DNA of 8,919 bases from Galbitalea sp036491035 (lineage in GTDB: Bacteria > Actinomycetota > Actinomycetes > Actinomycetales > Microbacteriaceae). Within the stretch, counting starts at the first letter, position 1; the number at the start of each line of letters is the position of its first letter. The stretch is taken from NCBI GenBank assembly GCA_036491035.1, contig DASXCU010000135.1, positions 1-8,919 of the forward strand, in the 5' to 3' direction. Under the pieces are notes generated by a model. It was not told the DNA's origin. It ran no database searches and was given only the letters and a program-made list of their open reading frames with translations. Position numbers and translations under genes: made by a program. Shown piece by piece: positions 1-6,066 of this stretch.

Positions 1-1361
1 CACGGCTCGATGTCGTTGACGAAGTCGGTTTCGATCCAGCGGGTGTAGATCGTGAAGGGCGACGAGGTGAACGCCGGATCGCGCACGATCTTGCGGTGGA
101 ACGGGAGCACGGTCGGGAGACCGGTGACCTCGAACTCGTCGAGGGCACGGCGCGACCGCTCGAGGGCGTCCGCGCGGGATGAGCCGGTGACGATGAGCTT
201 CGCGAGCAGGGAGTCGAACGCACCGGTGATGACGTCGCCGGTGGTGACGCCGCTGTCGACCCGAACTCCGGGCCCACCGGGAAGGCGAAGCGTGTTGACC
301 GGTCCGGGCGAGGGCAGGAAGTTGAGCCCCGGGTCCTCGCCGTTGATGCGGAACTCGAAGGAGTGCCCGTGCGGCTTCGGGTCGTCGTAGTCGAGCTGCC
401 CGCCCTCGGCGATGCGGAACTGCTCGCGCACCAGGTCGATGCCCGTGACCTCCTCGGATACCGGATGTTCGACCTGCAGTCGGGTGTTGACTTCGAGGAA
501 CGAGATGGTGCCGTCCTTCGCGACCAGGAACTCGCAGGTACCTGCGCCGACGTAGCCGACCTCTTTGAGGATGGCCTTCGACGACCGGTACAGGGATGCC
601 ACCTGCTCGTCCGAGAGGAACGGTGCCGGTGCCTCCTCGACGAGCTTCTGGTGGCGCCGCTGCAGCGAGCAGTCGCGAGTGGAGATCACGACGACGTTGC
701 CGTGCGTGTCGGCGAGGCACTGGGTTTCGACGTGGCGCGGCTCGTCGAGGTATTTCTCGACGAAGCACTCGCCACGCCCGAACGCGGCGATGGCCTCGCG
801 CGTGGCCGACTCGAATAGTTCGGGGATCTCCTCACGGGTGCGCGCGACCTTGAGGCCACGACCGCCGCCGCCGAACGCCGCCTTGATGGCGACGGGCAGG
901 CCGTAGACGTCGACGAACTCGAGCACCTCGTCGGCGCCGGAGACCGGGTTCAGCGTGCCGGGGGCGAGCGGCGCCCCGACCTTCTCGGCGATGTGGCGCG
1001 CCGAGACCTTGTCGCCGAGCTTCTCGATGGCGTCCGGCGATGGGCCGATCCAGATGATGCCGGCATCAATCACGGCCTGCGCGAATTGGGCGTTCTCCGC
1101 GAGGAACCCGTAGCCGGGGTGAATGGCGTTCGCCCCGGACCGCCGCGCGACCGACAGGATCTTGTCGATCACAAGGTAGGTCTCGGCCGACGTCGTGCCA
1201 TCGAGCGCGTAGGCCTCGTCCGCGAGTTTCACGTGCCGGGCATCCCGGTCCTGGTCGGCGTAGACGGCGACGGAGGTGATCCCGCTGTCTCGCGCGGCGC
1301 GGATGACGCGAACCGCTATCTCTCCACGATTGGCAATGAGGACCTTGGTGATGCGGGGCAT
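1..1361 (-). CDS. Acetyl/propionyl-CoA carboxylase alpha subunit (biotin carboxylase), C-terminus cut by window edge
   Basis: Biotin carboxylase subunit of an acyl-CoA carboxylase. It uses ATP and bicarbonate to carboxylate biotin on a carrier domain, feeding malonyl-CoA or methylmalonyl-CoA synthesis in the cytoplasm. 453 codons are visible. The N-terminal biotin carboxylase domain opens with PRITKVLIANRGEIAVRVIR, with HPGYGFLAEN at 81-90. The ATP-grasp domain has Lys160, the glycine loop AFGGGGRG (162-169), DCSLQRRHQKLVEEAP (230-245), Glu277 and Glu290. The catalytic stretch EVNTRLQVEHP (290-300) includes Arg294. The C-terminal biotin carboxylase domain starts near 335 (FEFRINGEDP). Actinobacterial relatives such as AccA3 are about 600 residues and end in a biotin-carrier domain with a modified Lys (family knowledge). 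That part lies beyond position 1 and is not seen. Start: ATG at 1361; an in-frame ATG at 1367 is possible but sits too close to the AGG upstream. It lies 79 bp downstream of maf on the same strand. Substrate (acetyl, propionyl or longer) cannot be told from this subunit. Confidence 0.95.
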   Translation of the reverse strand, partial: MPRITKVLIANRGEIAVRVIRAARDSGITSVAVYADQDRDARHVKLADEAYALDGTTSAETYLVIDKILSVARRSGANAIHPGYGFLAENAQFAQAVIDAGIIWIGPSPDAIEKLGDKVSARHIAEKVGAPLAPGTLNPVSGADEVLEFVDVYGLPVAIKAAFGGGGRGLKVARTREEIPELFESATREAIAAFGRGECFVEKYLDEPRHVETQCLADTHGNVVVISTRDCSLQRRHQKLVEEAPAPFLSDEQVASLYRSSKAILKEVGYVGAGTCEFLVAKDGTISFLEVNTRLQVEHPVSEEVTGIDLVREQFRIAEGGQLDYDDPKPHGHSFEFRINGEDPGLNFLPSPGPVNTLRLPGGPGVRVDSGVTTGDVITGAFDSLLAKLIVTGSSRADALERSRRALDEFEVTGLPTVLPFHRKIVRDPAFTSSPFTIYTRWIETDFVNDIEP

Positions 1362-1372
1362 AATCATCCAGC

Positions 1373-1378
1373 CTATTA
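1373..1378 (-). promoter_or_regulatory. Possible -10 element for the biotin carboxylase gene
   Basis: On the minus strand the hexamer TAATAG ends 5 nt before the ATG at 1367 and 11 nt before the ATG at 1361. It is the most AT-rich stretch between maf and this gene. No convincing -35 is seen 16-18 bp upstream. If used, it would give a leaderless or very short leader transcript. Weak evidence. Confidence 0.22.
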
Positions 1379-1412
1379 GGGTGAGCGGGGGTCGCTTTTG
1401 GCGCCAGCTGAC

Positions 1413-1434
1413 AAAAAGACTCGCAGACCTCTGC
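1413..1434 (-). terminator. Weak hairpin plus T-tract after maf
   Basis: Reading the minus strand just past the maf stop, GCAGA-GG-TCTGC (1434 to 1423) is a self-complementary arm pair. GAGTC and then five T (1417 to 1413) follow. The stem is short, the loop is only 2 nt (or 4 nt if the last pair opens), and the T-tract is offset by 5 nt. This could be an inefficient intrinsic terminator separating maf from the biotin carboxylase gene, or chance. Confidence 0.25.
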
Positions 1435-1440
1435 CGATGC

Positions 1441-2073
1441 CTACAAGGGGCGGTTCCAGAGATTCGGCCAGGAGACGTCGAACTGGAGCAGTAGTTCGCG
1501 CACGAGGGCCAGCGAAAGACCCACGACGGCGTGCGGATCGCCGTGAACTTCGCTGATGAACGCTCCACCGAGACTGTCGATGGTGAAGGCACCGGCGACC
1601 TCGAGCGGCTCGCCGGTCGCGATGTACGCATCGATCTCCGCGTCGGTGATGGATGCGGCGAACCGGACGGTCGCGGTGGACACTCCGCCCACGGCGGTTC
1701 CGGCCTTCCCGGCGCGGTGGTCGATCAGCCAGTGCCCGGAGTGCAGCTCGCCTTCTCGCCCGCGCTGCGCGAGCCAGCGCTCCCGGGCGACCGCCGGGTC
1801 GTGCGGCTTGCCGTAGGTGACGCCGTCGAGCTCGAACGCCGAGTCGCCGCCCAGGATGAACCCGTCGAGACGCTCTCCATCGACGAGCTGGTCGACCACG
1901 GCTTCCGCTTTCAGGCGCGCCAACAGCAGCACCATCTCGGCTCCGGTCGGGTTTCCGGCTGCCACGACCGCCGCCTCCTCATCCACACCGCTCGACAGCA
2001 GGATCGGTTCGATCCCGGCCGCACGCAGCGTCGCGAGCCGGGCCGGTGAGGTCGACGCGAGGTAGAGGCGCAC
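1441..2073 (-). CDS. maf: Maf family nucleoside-triphosphate pyrophosphatase
   Basis: Maf/Ham1-like pyrophosphatase. The family hydrolyses nucleotides, including modified or non-canonical ones, to the monophosphate plus pyrophosphate, and has been linked to septum control. The 210 residues match the usual 190-215. Visible signatures are the N-terminal LYLASTSPARLATLRAAGI (3-21, the substrate-binding SxSPxR loop), GVDE (29-32), ILGGDSAFELDGVTYGKPHD (73-92) with the family acidic residue Asp77, GHWLIDHR (113-120), and the C-terminal GAFTIDSLGGAFISEVHGDP (161-180). The start is GTG at 2073, chosen because AGGAG lies 4 nt upstream and the next residues begin the family motif directly. The gene is divergent from the methyltransferase across 20 bp and is followed by the biotin carboxylase gene on the same strand. 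A maf next to accA3 recalls the mycobacterial arrangement, but the carboxyltransferase and epsilon genes found there are not seen here. Which Maf subgroup (dTTP/UTP or other) is not settled by eye. Confidence 0.93.
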   Translation of the reverse strand: MRLYLASTSPARLATLRAAGIEPILLSSGVDEEAAVVAAGNPTGAEMVLLLARLKAEAVVDQLVDGERLDGFILGGDSAFELDGVTYGKPHDPAVARERWLAQRGREGELHSGHWLIDHRAGKAGTAVGGVSTATVRFAASITDAEIDAYIATGEPLEVAGAFTIDSLGGAFISEVHGDPHAVVGLSLALVRELLLQFDVSWPNLWNRPL

Positions 2074-2081
2074 GCTTCTCC

Positions 2082-2087
2082 TAAGCT
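2082..2087 (+). promoter_or_regulatory. Likely -10 of a leaderless transcript for the TRAM methyltransferase
   Basis: TAAGCT lies 6 nt before the ATG at 2094, the spacing expected if transcription begins at the A of the start codon. There is no ribosome-binding site between it and the ATG, which fits leaderless translation, common in Actinobacteria. The same bases overlap the maf ribosome-binding site on the other strand. No recognisable -35 is present; that region would fall inside maf. Confidence 0.4.
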
Positions 2088-2093
2088 TGTCTG

Positions 2094-3305
2094 ATGGGTG
2101 AAATGCTGGGCAGGGAGCTCGATCTCGAGGTTACCAATGTCGCCCACGGCGGCATCTCGGTCGCCCGCCACGACGGCCGCGTCATTTTCGTCGCCGATGC
2201 GATTCCCGGTGAAACGGTCCGCGCGCGCATTGCGGAGGACTCGAAGAAGTCATTCTGGCGTGCAGATACGGTAAGCGTTCTGGTTCCGAGCGAGTTCCGG
2301 CAGCCGCACGTCTGGCCAGCGGCGAGCATCGACCGCGACCCACGCGATCGCGCGGGTGGCGCGGAGTTCGGGCACATCCGCATCGATCACCAGCGCGAGC
2401 TCAAGCGCCAGGTGCTGGTCGACTCGCTGAAACGGATGGCGAAGGTCGATTCGGACGTGCTCGTCGAACCCCTCCCCGGCAGCGCGGACGGAACGGGATG
2501 GCGCACTCGCGTGCGCCTGCAGGTCGACGCGGATGGGGTACCCGGCCCGTACGCGGGCCGTTCGCACCGCGTCATCCGGGTTCCCGACCTTCCGCTCGCG
2601 ACGGCCGCGGTCCAGGAGGCCGCGCCGCTCGACCAGCGCTTCGTCGGCGAGGAGCACATCGAGGTGCTCGAGCCGTCGACCGGTGGCGCGCGACTCATCG
2701 TCGGCAAGCAGAAGCCGACGGTCATTCGGGAGGTCGTCGGCAATCGTGAGTTCCGCGTCGACGACACGGGATTCTGGCAGGTGCACCGCGCCGCCGCTGC
2801 GACGCTAACCGGGGCGGTGCAGGATGCGATCGATGACGCCCTGTTCGACCCGCGCGCGGGGAATCTCGACCTGTACGGCGGTGTCGGGCTGCTGGCCGCC
2901 GCCGTGGGTGACCGCTTCGGCGAGACGACCCGGATCACCAGCGTCGAGAGCGATGCCCGGGCGACCGAGCACGCGGGGGAGAACCTGGCCGACTGGCTTG
3001 GTGCTCGTGCCGAGACCGGGCGGGTCGAGCGCTGGATCACCCGGCTCGCCGCATCCGGAACAACACTCGACGGTGCGACCGTTGTCCTCGATCCGCCCCG
3101 ATCCGGCGCCGGGTCGGATGTGGTGACGGCGCTCGCGACCCTGCAACCCCAACAGGTCGTCTACGTGGCGTGCGACCCGGTGGCGCTGGCGCGCGACATC
3201 GGCCTGTTCCGCGAGCGTGGCTACGAGTTGTCCGCACTGCGGGCGTTCGACCTGTTCCCGAACACGCACCACGTCGAGGCGGTCGCCCGCCTCACGCGTC
3301 CCTAA
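2094..3305 (+). CDS. TRAM-domain class I SAM-dependent uracil-5 RNA methyltransferase (RlmD/TrmA family)
   Basis: Predicted RNA m5U methyltransferase of the RlmD/RlmC/TrmA group (COG2265-type), 403 aa. An N-terminal TRAM RNA-binding domain (about 5-62: LDLEVTNVAHGGISVARHDG, then IPGETVRARI) is followed by a central domain and a Rossmann methyltransferase domain. Visible motifs are GFWQVH (226-231), SAM motif I LDLYGGVGLLAAAVG (258-272), DPPRSGAG (333-340), VVYVACDPVALARDIG (355-370) with the predicted nucleophile Cys360, and HHVEAV (392-397) with the predicted base Glu395. In E. coli RlmD four cysteines bind a [4Fe-4S] cluster. Here the equivalent stretch reads RAGGAEFGHI (86-95) and Cys360 is the only cysteine in the whole protein, so no cluster can be bound that way. 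ATG 2094 is chosen; ATG 2103 is an alternative that also keeps the TRAM domain. Whether the target is 23S rRNA or tRNA cannot be decided from the sequence. Confidence 0.92.
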   Translation: MGEMLGRELDLEVTNVAHGGISVARHDGRVIFVADAIPGETVRARIAEDSKKSFWRADTVSVLVPSEFRQPHVWPAASIDRDPRDRAGGAEFGHIRIDHQRELKRQVLVDSLKRMAKVDSDVLVEPLPGSADGTGWRTRVRLQVDADGVPGPYAGRSHRVIRVPDLPLATAAVQEAAPLDQRFVGEEHIEVLEPSTGGARLIVGKQKPTVIREVVGNREFRVDDTGFWQVHRAAAATLTGAVQDAIDDALFDPRAGNLDLYGGVGLLAAAVGDRFGETTRITSVESDARATEHAGENLADWLGARAETGRVERWITRLAASGTTLDGATVVLDPPRSGAGSDVVTALATLQPQQVVYVACDPVALARDIGLFRERGYELSALRAFDLFPNTHHVEAVARLTRP

Positions 3306-3320
3306 CCGGCGAGCAGGGAC
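3298..3320. other. Hairpin at the end of the methyltransferase gene, between convergent genes
   Basis: GTCCCT (3298-3303) pairs perfectly with AGGGAC (3315-3320) around an 11-nt loop containing the gene's stop codon. It sits at the junction of two convergent genes, where a bidirectional terminator would be expected. No T-tract follows on either strand and the stem is only 6 bp. Termination is a guess. Confidence 0.2.
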
Positions 3321-3338
3321 CAGCAGACGGAGCACCGA

Positions 3339-5258
3339 CTACCAGGAGCCGCCGCCTCCGCCGCCTCCGCCGCCGCCCATGTCGCCGCCGCCTCCGAAGT
3401 CGCCGCCCCCGAATCCGGAGCCGCCGCTCGAGCCACTCGTGTGTGGCGAGGCCGACATTGATTCCGTGGCGAAGTTCGAGAAGCTGCTGACCGCGGCGCC
3501 CACTGAGGAGATTGCTGCGAGCGACCCCGCGAGTCCGGCTGTCGTGAGGAGGTGCTGGTTACCGACGTACCAGTCGGGCGTTCCGTCGTACTTGCCCTCC
3601 TTCGCGAGGTCGGCGAAGACGCCGGTCCAGTGGTCTGCCTCGCCGAACGCGGTCGCCCACGGGAGGTAGCGGCTGAACACGTCGATTCCTTCCTCGAAGT
3701 GGATCTGGTTCGCCTCGGCGGTCGCGATGTACATCTTGAACCCCCGCAACTGCGCGAACGTCGCGTGCCCGAGTGCGCTGCGTCGCACCGCGCGTCGCGC
3801 CATCCGGAGGCTCAGGACACATCCGATGAAGGCGCCGATCGGCCAGAGCGTCCAGGCTTTGTCGAAGAACAGCATCACGCCGAAGGTCACGATCGATGCC
3901 CCGACGATCCAGCCGAGCACCGGATGAGTGCGGGTCAGCTTGTCGAGGAAGTACCCGCCGCTCTCGATCCACGCCTTGATAGCCGTCTCGACCGCCGTGT
4001 ACTGGGGATAGAAGGTGTATTTGAGGCTCGAGAGGCTAACGGTCTGCTTGCCGTCCGCGAACAGGTCCAGCAGCAGGAGCTTCTCGTGCGGCAGGAGGGA
4101 CGCGGTGTCACCGACCGTTGCCTTCTCGGGCGTCGGCACCAGGTTGTAGTCGGAGGCTTTCCGTCGGCTGCCGCCCGCCACCTCTTCGATCCGCAGGTGT
4201 CCGCGCGCGGCGAGGTCGAGCAGGGTGACGGTGACGTCGAGCTTGGTCTGCTGCTTCGTCATCAGCAGGCCGACCGCGCCGACCGGGAATCCCGTTGGCG
4301 GCTCGTACTGCACCACGACGGTCTCGCTCAGCGGCGCGCCGCCGACGGGCGCGTTCCGGGTGTCGAGGGGCACGGTCCCCGGCGTCTCGCCGGTGAATTC
4401 CTGGTCGCGTTCGCGGAGTCGCACGAACACGAAATAGGAGAGCGGGATCAGAACGAGGAGAGCGAGGCCGATTCCCCAGTTCCACGGCGTCCAGAACGGG
4501 TCGGGGCCGTCGTTGGTCCCCGCGTAGATGTTCGCGGCGTCGGGAGAAAGGTGCGGCTGGAGGTCGGCCTTGGTCGAGTTGAACGTACCGCCGGGCCAGC
4601 CGACATCCACGGTGACGCCCTCGCCGGCAGGGAACTGGCCCACGGTGAAGGAGCCGCCGGTTGCCGTTTTCGTCTGGCTCAGGCAGCTGGTGGTCGACCC
4701 GGACGTGCCGGAGAAACAGTTGACCGCCGTAGATGGTGCAGGTCCCGTCACCGTGACCTCGGTCTGGTCGATCGGGATCTCCCACTCGTCGCCGGTCGTG
4801 TTCCAGTAGAACTCGTCGATCGCGGTGCCGTTCGCACTCTTGGTCGTGTTGAGCGCGCCGTGGATGTCGTAGCTGATCACGTACGTCTGCTTACCGCCCA
4901 GGGTGGCGTTCTTGTTGCCCACCTGGATGAGGACGTTCTCCTGCGTCGCGGTGGAGAAGAGCGCGGATGCCCCGCTCGGCGACGAGACCCGGATGTTCGA
5001 GTAGGTGTAGACGCGGTCCTGGCTCGCGCTCTGGTCGAAGTGGGAGTAGAGGTAGCGAAGGATTCCGTGCCGGTCGGGGGTGTCGCCGAAGTCGTAGTGG
5101 ATGGTCTCCACGGCGTGCACGATTCCGCTCTTCTCGACCGTGTAGCTGAGCTTGTAGGAGTCGATCTGTTCGGTGTTCCCATCGCCGGTCGCACATCCCG
5201 ACAGCGTGAGCAGCGCGAGGGCGGCGAGTCCCGCGAGAAGTGCACCTCGGATTTGCAT
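3339..5258 (-). CDS. DUF2207-type predicted membrane lipoprotein with glycine-rich C-terminus
   Basis: A 639-residue DUF2207-family membrane protein of unknown function. The N-terminus is a lipoprotein signal (MQIRGALLAGLAALALLTLS, then G-C): lipobox LSGC with Cys22 as the predicted lipidated residue. Residues 23 to about 258 form a polar beta-rich extracytoplasmic region starting IDSYKLSYTVEKSGIVHAVE, the usual DUF2207 opening, with a nearby pair Cys181/Cys192. A TM helix at about 261-279 is followed by RLRERD, then a cytoplasmic domain (280-445). A TM pair follows (about 447-466 and 470-485), ending in RMARRAVRR. A second cytoplasmic part contains FEEGIDVFSRYLPWATAFGE (521-540), a typical C-terminal DUF2207 stretch. 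The end is a Ser/Gly tail finishing in ten glycines, Ser, Trp. The protein converges on the methyltransferase gene and diverges from the response-regulator operon. The start codon has no good ribosome-binding site. The family assignment is firm; no biochemical role is known to me. Confidence 0.9.
   Translation of the reverse strand: MQIRGALLAGLAALALLTLSGCATGDGNTEQIDSYKLSYTVEKSGIVHAVETIHYDFGDTPDRHGILRYLYSHFDQSASQDRVYTYSNIRVSSPSGASALFSTATQENVLIQVGNKNATLGGKQTYVISYDIHGALNTTKSANGTAIDEFYWNTTGDEWEIPIDQTEVTVTGPAPSTAVNCFSGTSGSTTSCLSQTKTATGGSFTVGQFPAGEGVTVDVGWPGGTFNSTKADLQPHLSPDAANIYAGTNDGPDPFWTPWNWGIGLALLVLIPLSYFVFVRLRERDQEFTGETPGTVPLDTRNAPVGGAPLSETVVVQYEPPTGFPVGAVGLLMTKQQTKLDVTVTLLDLAARGHLRIEEVAGGSRRKASDYNLVPTPEKATVGDTASLLPHEKLLLLDLFADGKQTVSLSSLKYTFYPQYTAVETAIKAWIESGGYFLDKLTRTHPVLGWIVGASIVTFGVMLFFDKAWTLWPIGAFIGCVLSLRMARRAVRRSALGHATFAQLRGFKMYIATAEANQIHFEEGIDVFSRYLPWATAFGEADHWTGVFADLAKEGKYDGTPDWYVGNQHLLTTAGLAGSLAAISSVGAAVSSFSNFATESMSASPHTSGSSGGSGFGGGDFGGGGDMGGGGGGGGGGSW
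3348..3428 (-). repeat. GGN-codon low-complexity tract encoding the glycine-rich tail
   Basis: On the plus strand this is a run of ccgcct/ccgccg units, encoding residues 611-637 of the DUF2207 protein. The pattern is GGS-GF-GGG-DF-GGGG-DM followed by a ten-glycine run. It is a simple-sequence tract prone to length change by slippage. Ser/Gly tails ending this way are common in DUF2207 proteins (family recall), so the composition is expected even if its role is unknown. Confidence 0.75.
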
Positions 5259-5265
5259 GGTGCAG

Positions 5266-5271
5266 ACTCTA
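5266..5271 (-). promoter_or_regulatory. Likely -10 of the DUF2207 gene (leaderless)
   Basis: On the minus strand TAGAGT (fits TAnnnT) ends 7 nt before the ATG at 5258, consistent with initiation at the start codon. No ribosome-binding site is present in the 7 nt between. A weak -35 candidate, TTCAGC, lies 16 bp upstream and abuts the 17-bp dyad. Confidence 0.4.
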
Positions 5272-5291
5272 TCGCCGAAGATCCCGCGCTG

Positions 5292-5308
5292 AACGGCCCA
5301 GGGCCGTT
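5292..5308. promoter_or_regulatory. Perfect 17-bp inverted repeat, probable operator
   Basis: AACGGCCC-A-GGGCCGTT is fully symmetric around 5300, with 8-bp arms and one central base. It lies in the 103-bp region between the divergent DUF2207 and response-regulator genes. The one-base centre and the lack of a T-tract argue against an RNA terminator and for a dimeric protein site. Its centre is 42 bp upstream of the DUF2207 start codon. If that gene is leaderless, this is the classic position for an activator next to the -35. It is also about 62 bp upstream of the regulator's start codon. The binding protein is not known; the adjacent NarL-type regulator is the obvious candidate. Confidence 0.55.
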
Positions 5309-5361
5309 AGCATTGAACACACATTCGCTGGCGCCCAAAACGAGGGTAGACGGGAACGATC

Positions 5362-6066
5362 ATGGTCCAGGCAACGGTGTACGAGACGGACGCTCTGGTG
5401 CGCCCGGGCGGCGTTCGGGTTGCCGTAGTCGATGATCACGAGTCGGTCCGACTCGGACTGAAGGCCGCCTTCCTCGACGACGGGTACGATTTCGTGCTCG
5501 CGGCCGCCACGGTGGACGAACTTCTCGAGGGTCTGACGGGTCGCGAGGTGGATGTGGTGGTCCTCGACCTCTCACTCGGTGATGGCTCGACTGTCACGGA
5601 CAACGTGAAGCGCGTGCAGGGCATTGGTGCCGCCGTGCTCGTGCACAGCATCGCCGACCGTGTAGCCAGCGTTCGCGAGGCGCTCGCCGCGGGGGCCGCC
5701 GGCGTCATCCCGAAGTCGTCCGCGACTAAAACCGTTTTGCAGGCCGCCGCAACGGTGGCTCGTGGTGAGGTGCTCAACAACCTGGAGTGGGCAACGGCGA
5801 TTGACGCCGACCGCGACTTCTCGAAGGCCCAGCTTGGTCGTCGCGAACGCGAGATCCTGCACCTCTACGCGTCCGGCCTCCCGCTCAAGCTCGCCGCCGA
5901 GCAGCTCGGCATCGGCTACTCGACGGCCCGTGAATACCTGGATCGCATCCGCGTGAAGTATGTCGAGGTCGGGCGACCCGCGCCGACCAAGGTCGACCTG
6001 CTGCGCCGTGCCGTGGAAGACGGAATCCTTCCCGGACTCGATCCGGATGGCGGGGATGGCATCTAG
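5362..6066 (+). CDS. NarL/LuxR-type response regulator transcription factor
   Basis: A 234-residue DNA-binding response regulator. The receiver domain (about 18-135) has VAVVDDHESVRLGL with Asp24/Asp25, the phospho-acceptor Asp69 in VVVLDLSLGDGS, Ser96 in VLVHSIADR, and Lys118 in GVIPKSS, so all phosphorylation residues are intact. The C-terminal helix-turn-helix (about 157-200, LGRREREILHLYASGLPLKL, then AAEQLGIGYSTAREYLDRIR) is LuxR-like. It departs from the usual recognition-helix pattern (TVKxHVxxIxxKL) and runs on into GRPAPTKVDLLRRAVEDGIL (204-223). The first 17 residues precede the domain; the ATG at 5362 has GGGA 6 nt upstream. The gene is first of three overlapping genes: its last 11 bp overlap the histidine kinase, the likely phosphodonor. 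A perfect dyad lies upstream and may mediate autoregulation or control of the divergent DUF2207 gene (inference). The signal and regulon are unknown. Confidence 0.93.
   Translation: MVQATVYETDALVRPGGVRVAVVDDHESVRLGLKAAFLDDGYDFVLAAATVDELLEGLTGREVDVVVLDLSLGDGSTVTDNVKRVQGIGAAVLVHSIADRVASVREALAAGAAGVIPKSSATKTVLQAAATVARGEVLNNLEWATAIDADRDFSKAQLGRREREILHLYASGLPLKLAAEQLGIGYSTAREYLDRIRVKYVEVGRPAPTKVDLLRRAVEDGILPGLDPDGGDGI

Noticed and set aside
363..1379. Several plus-strand frames of 110-150 codons opposite the biotin carboxylase
   Set aside because: The minus strand is an unbroken match to the biotin carboxylase and ATP-grasp domains, so these are shadows.
2543..2560. CGGCCCG-TACG-CGGGCCG, a 7-bp stem resembling part of the intergenic dyad (shares GGGCCGTT with following bases)
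   Set aside because: It lies inside the methyltransferase coding region, has a different centre, and is explained by codons for conserved-looking protein sequence. I do not treat it as a second operator.
5313..5318. TTGAAC as a -35 for the response-regulator gene
   Set aside because: No TAnnnT-like -10 lies 16-19 bp downstream (the sequence there is caaaac). TAGCAT at 5308-5313 is an alternative -10 but has no -35. The promoter of this operon remains unassigned.
3552..5435. A 627-codon open frame on the plus strand, antisense to the DUF2207 gene and running into the regulator gene
   Set aside because: Its translation is rich in Arg, Gly, Val and Asp with no recognisable domain. It mirrors the third-position G/C bias of the real minus-strand gene, which has a signal peptide, TM helices and family motifs.
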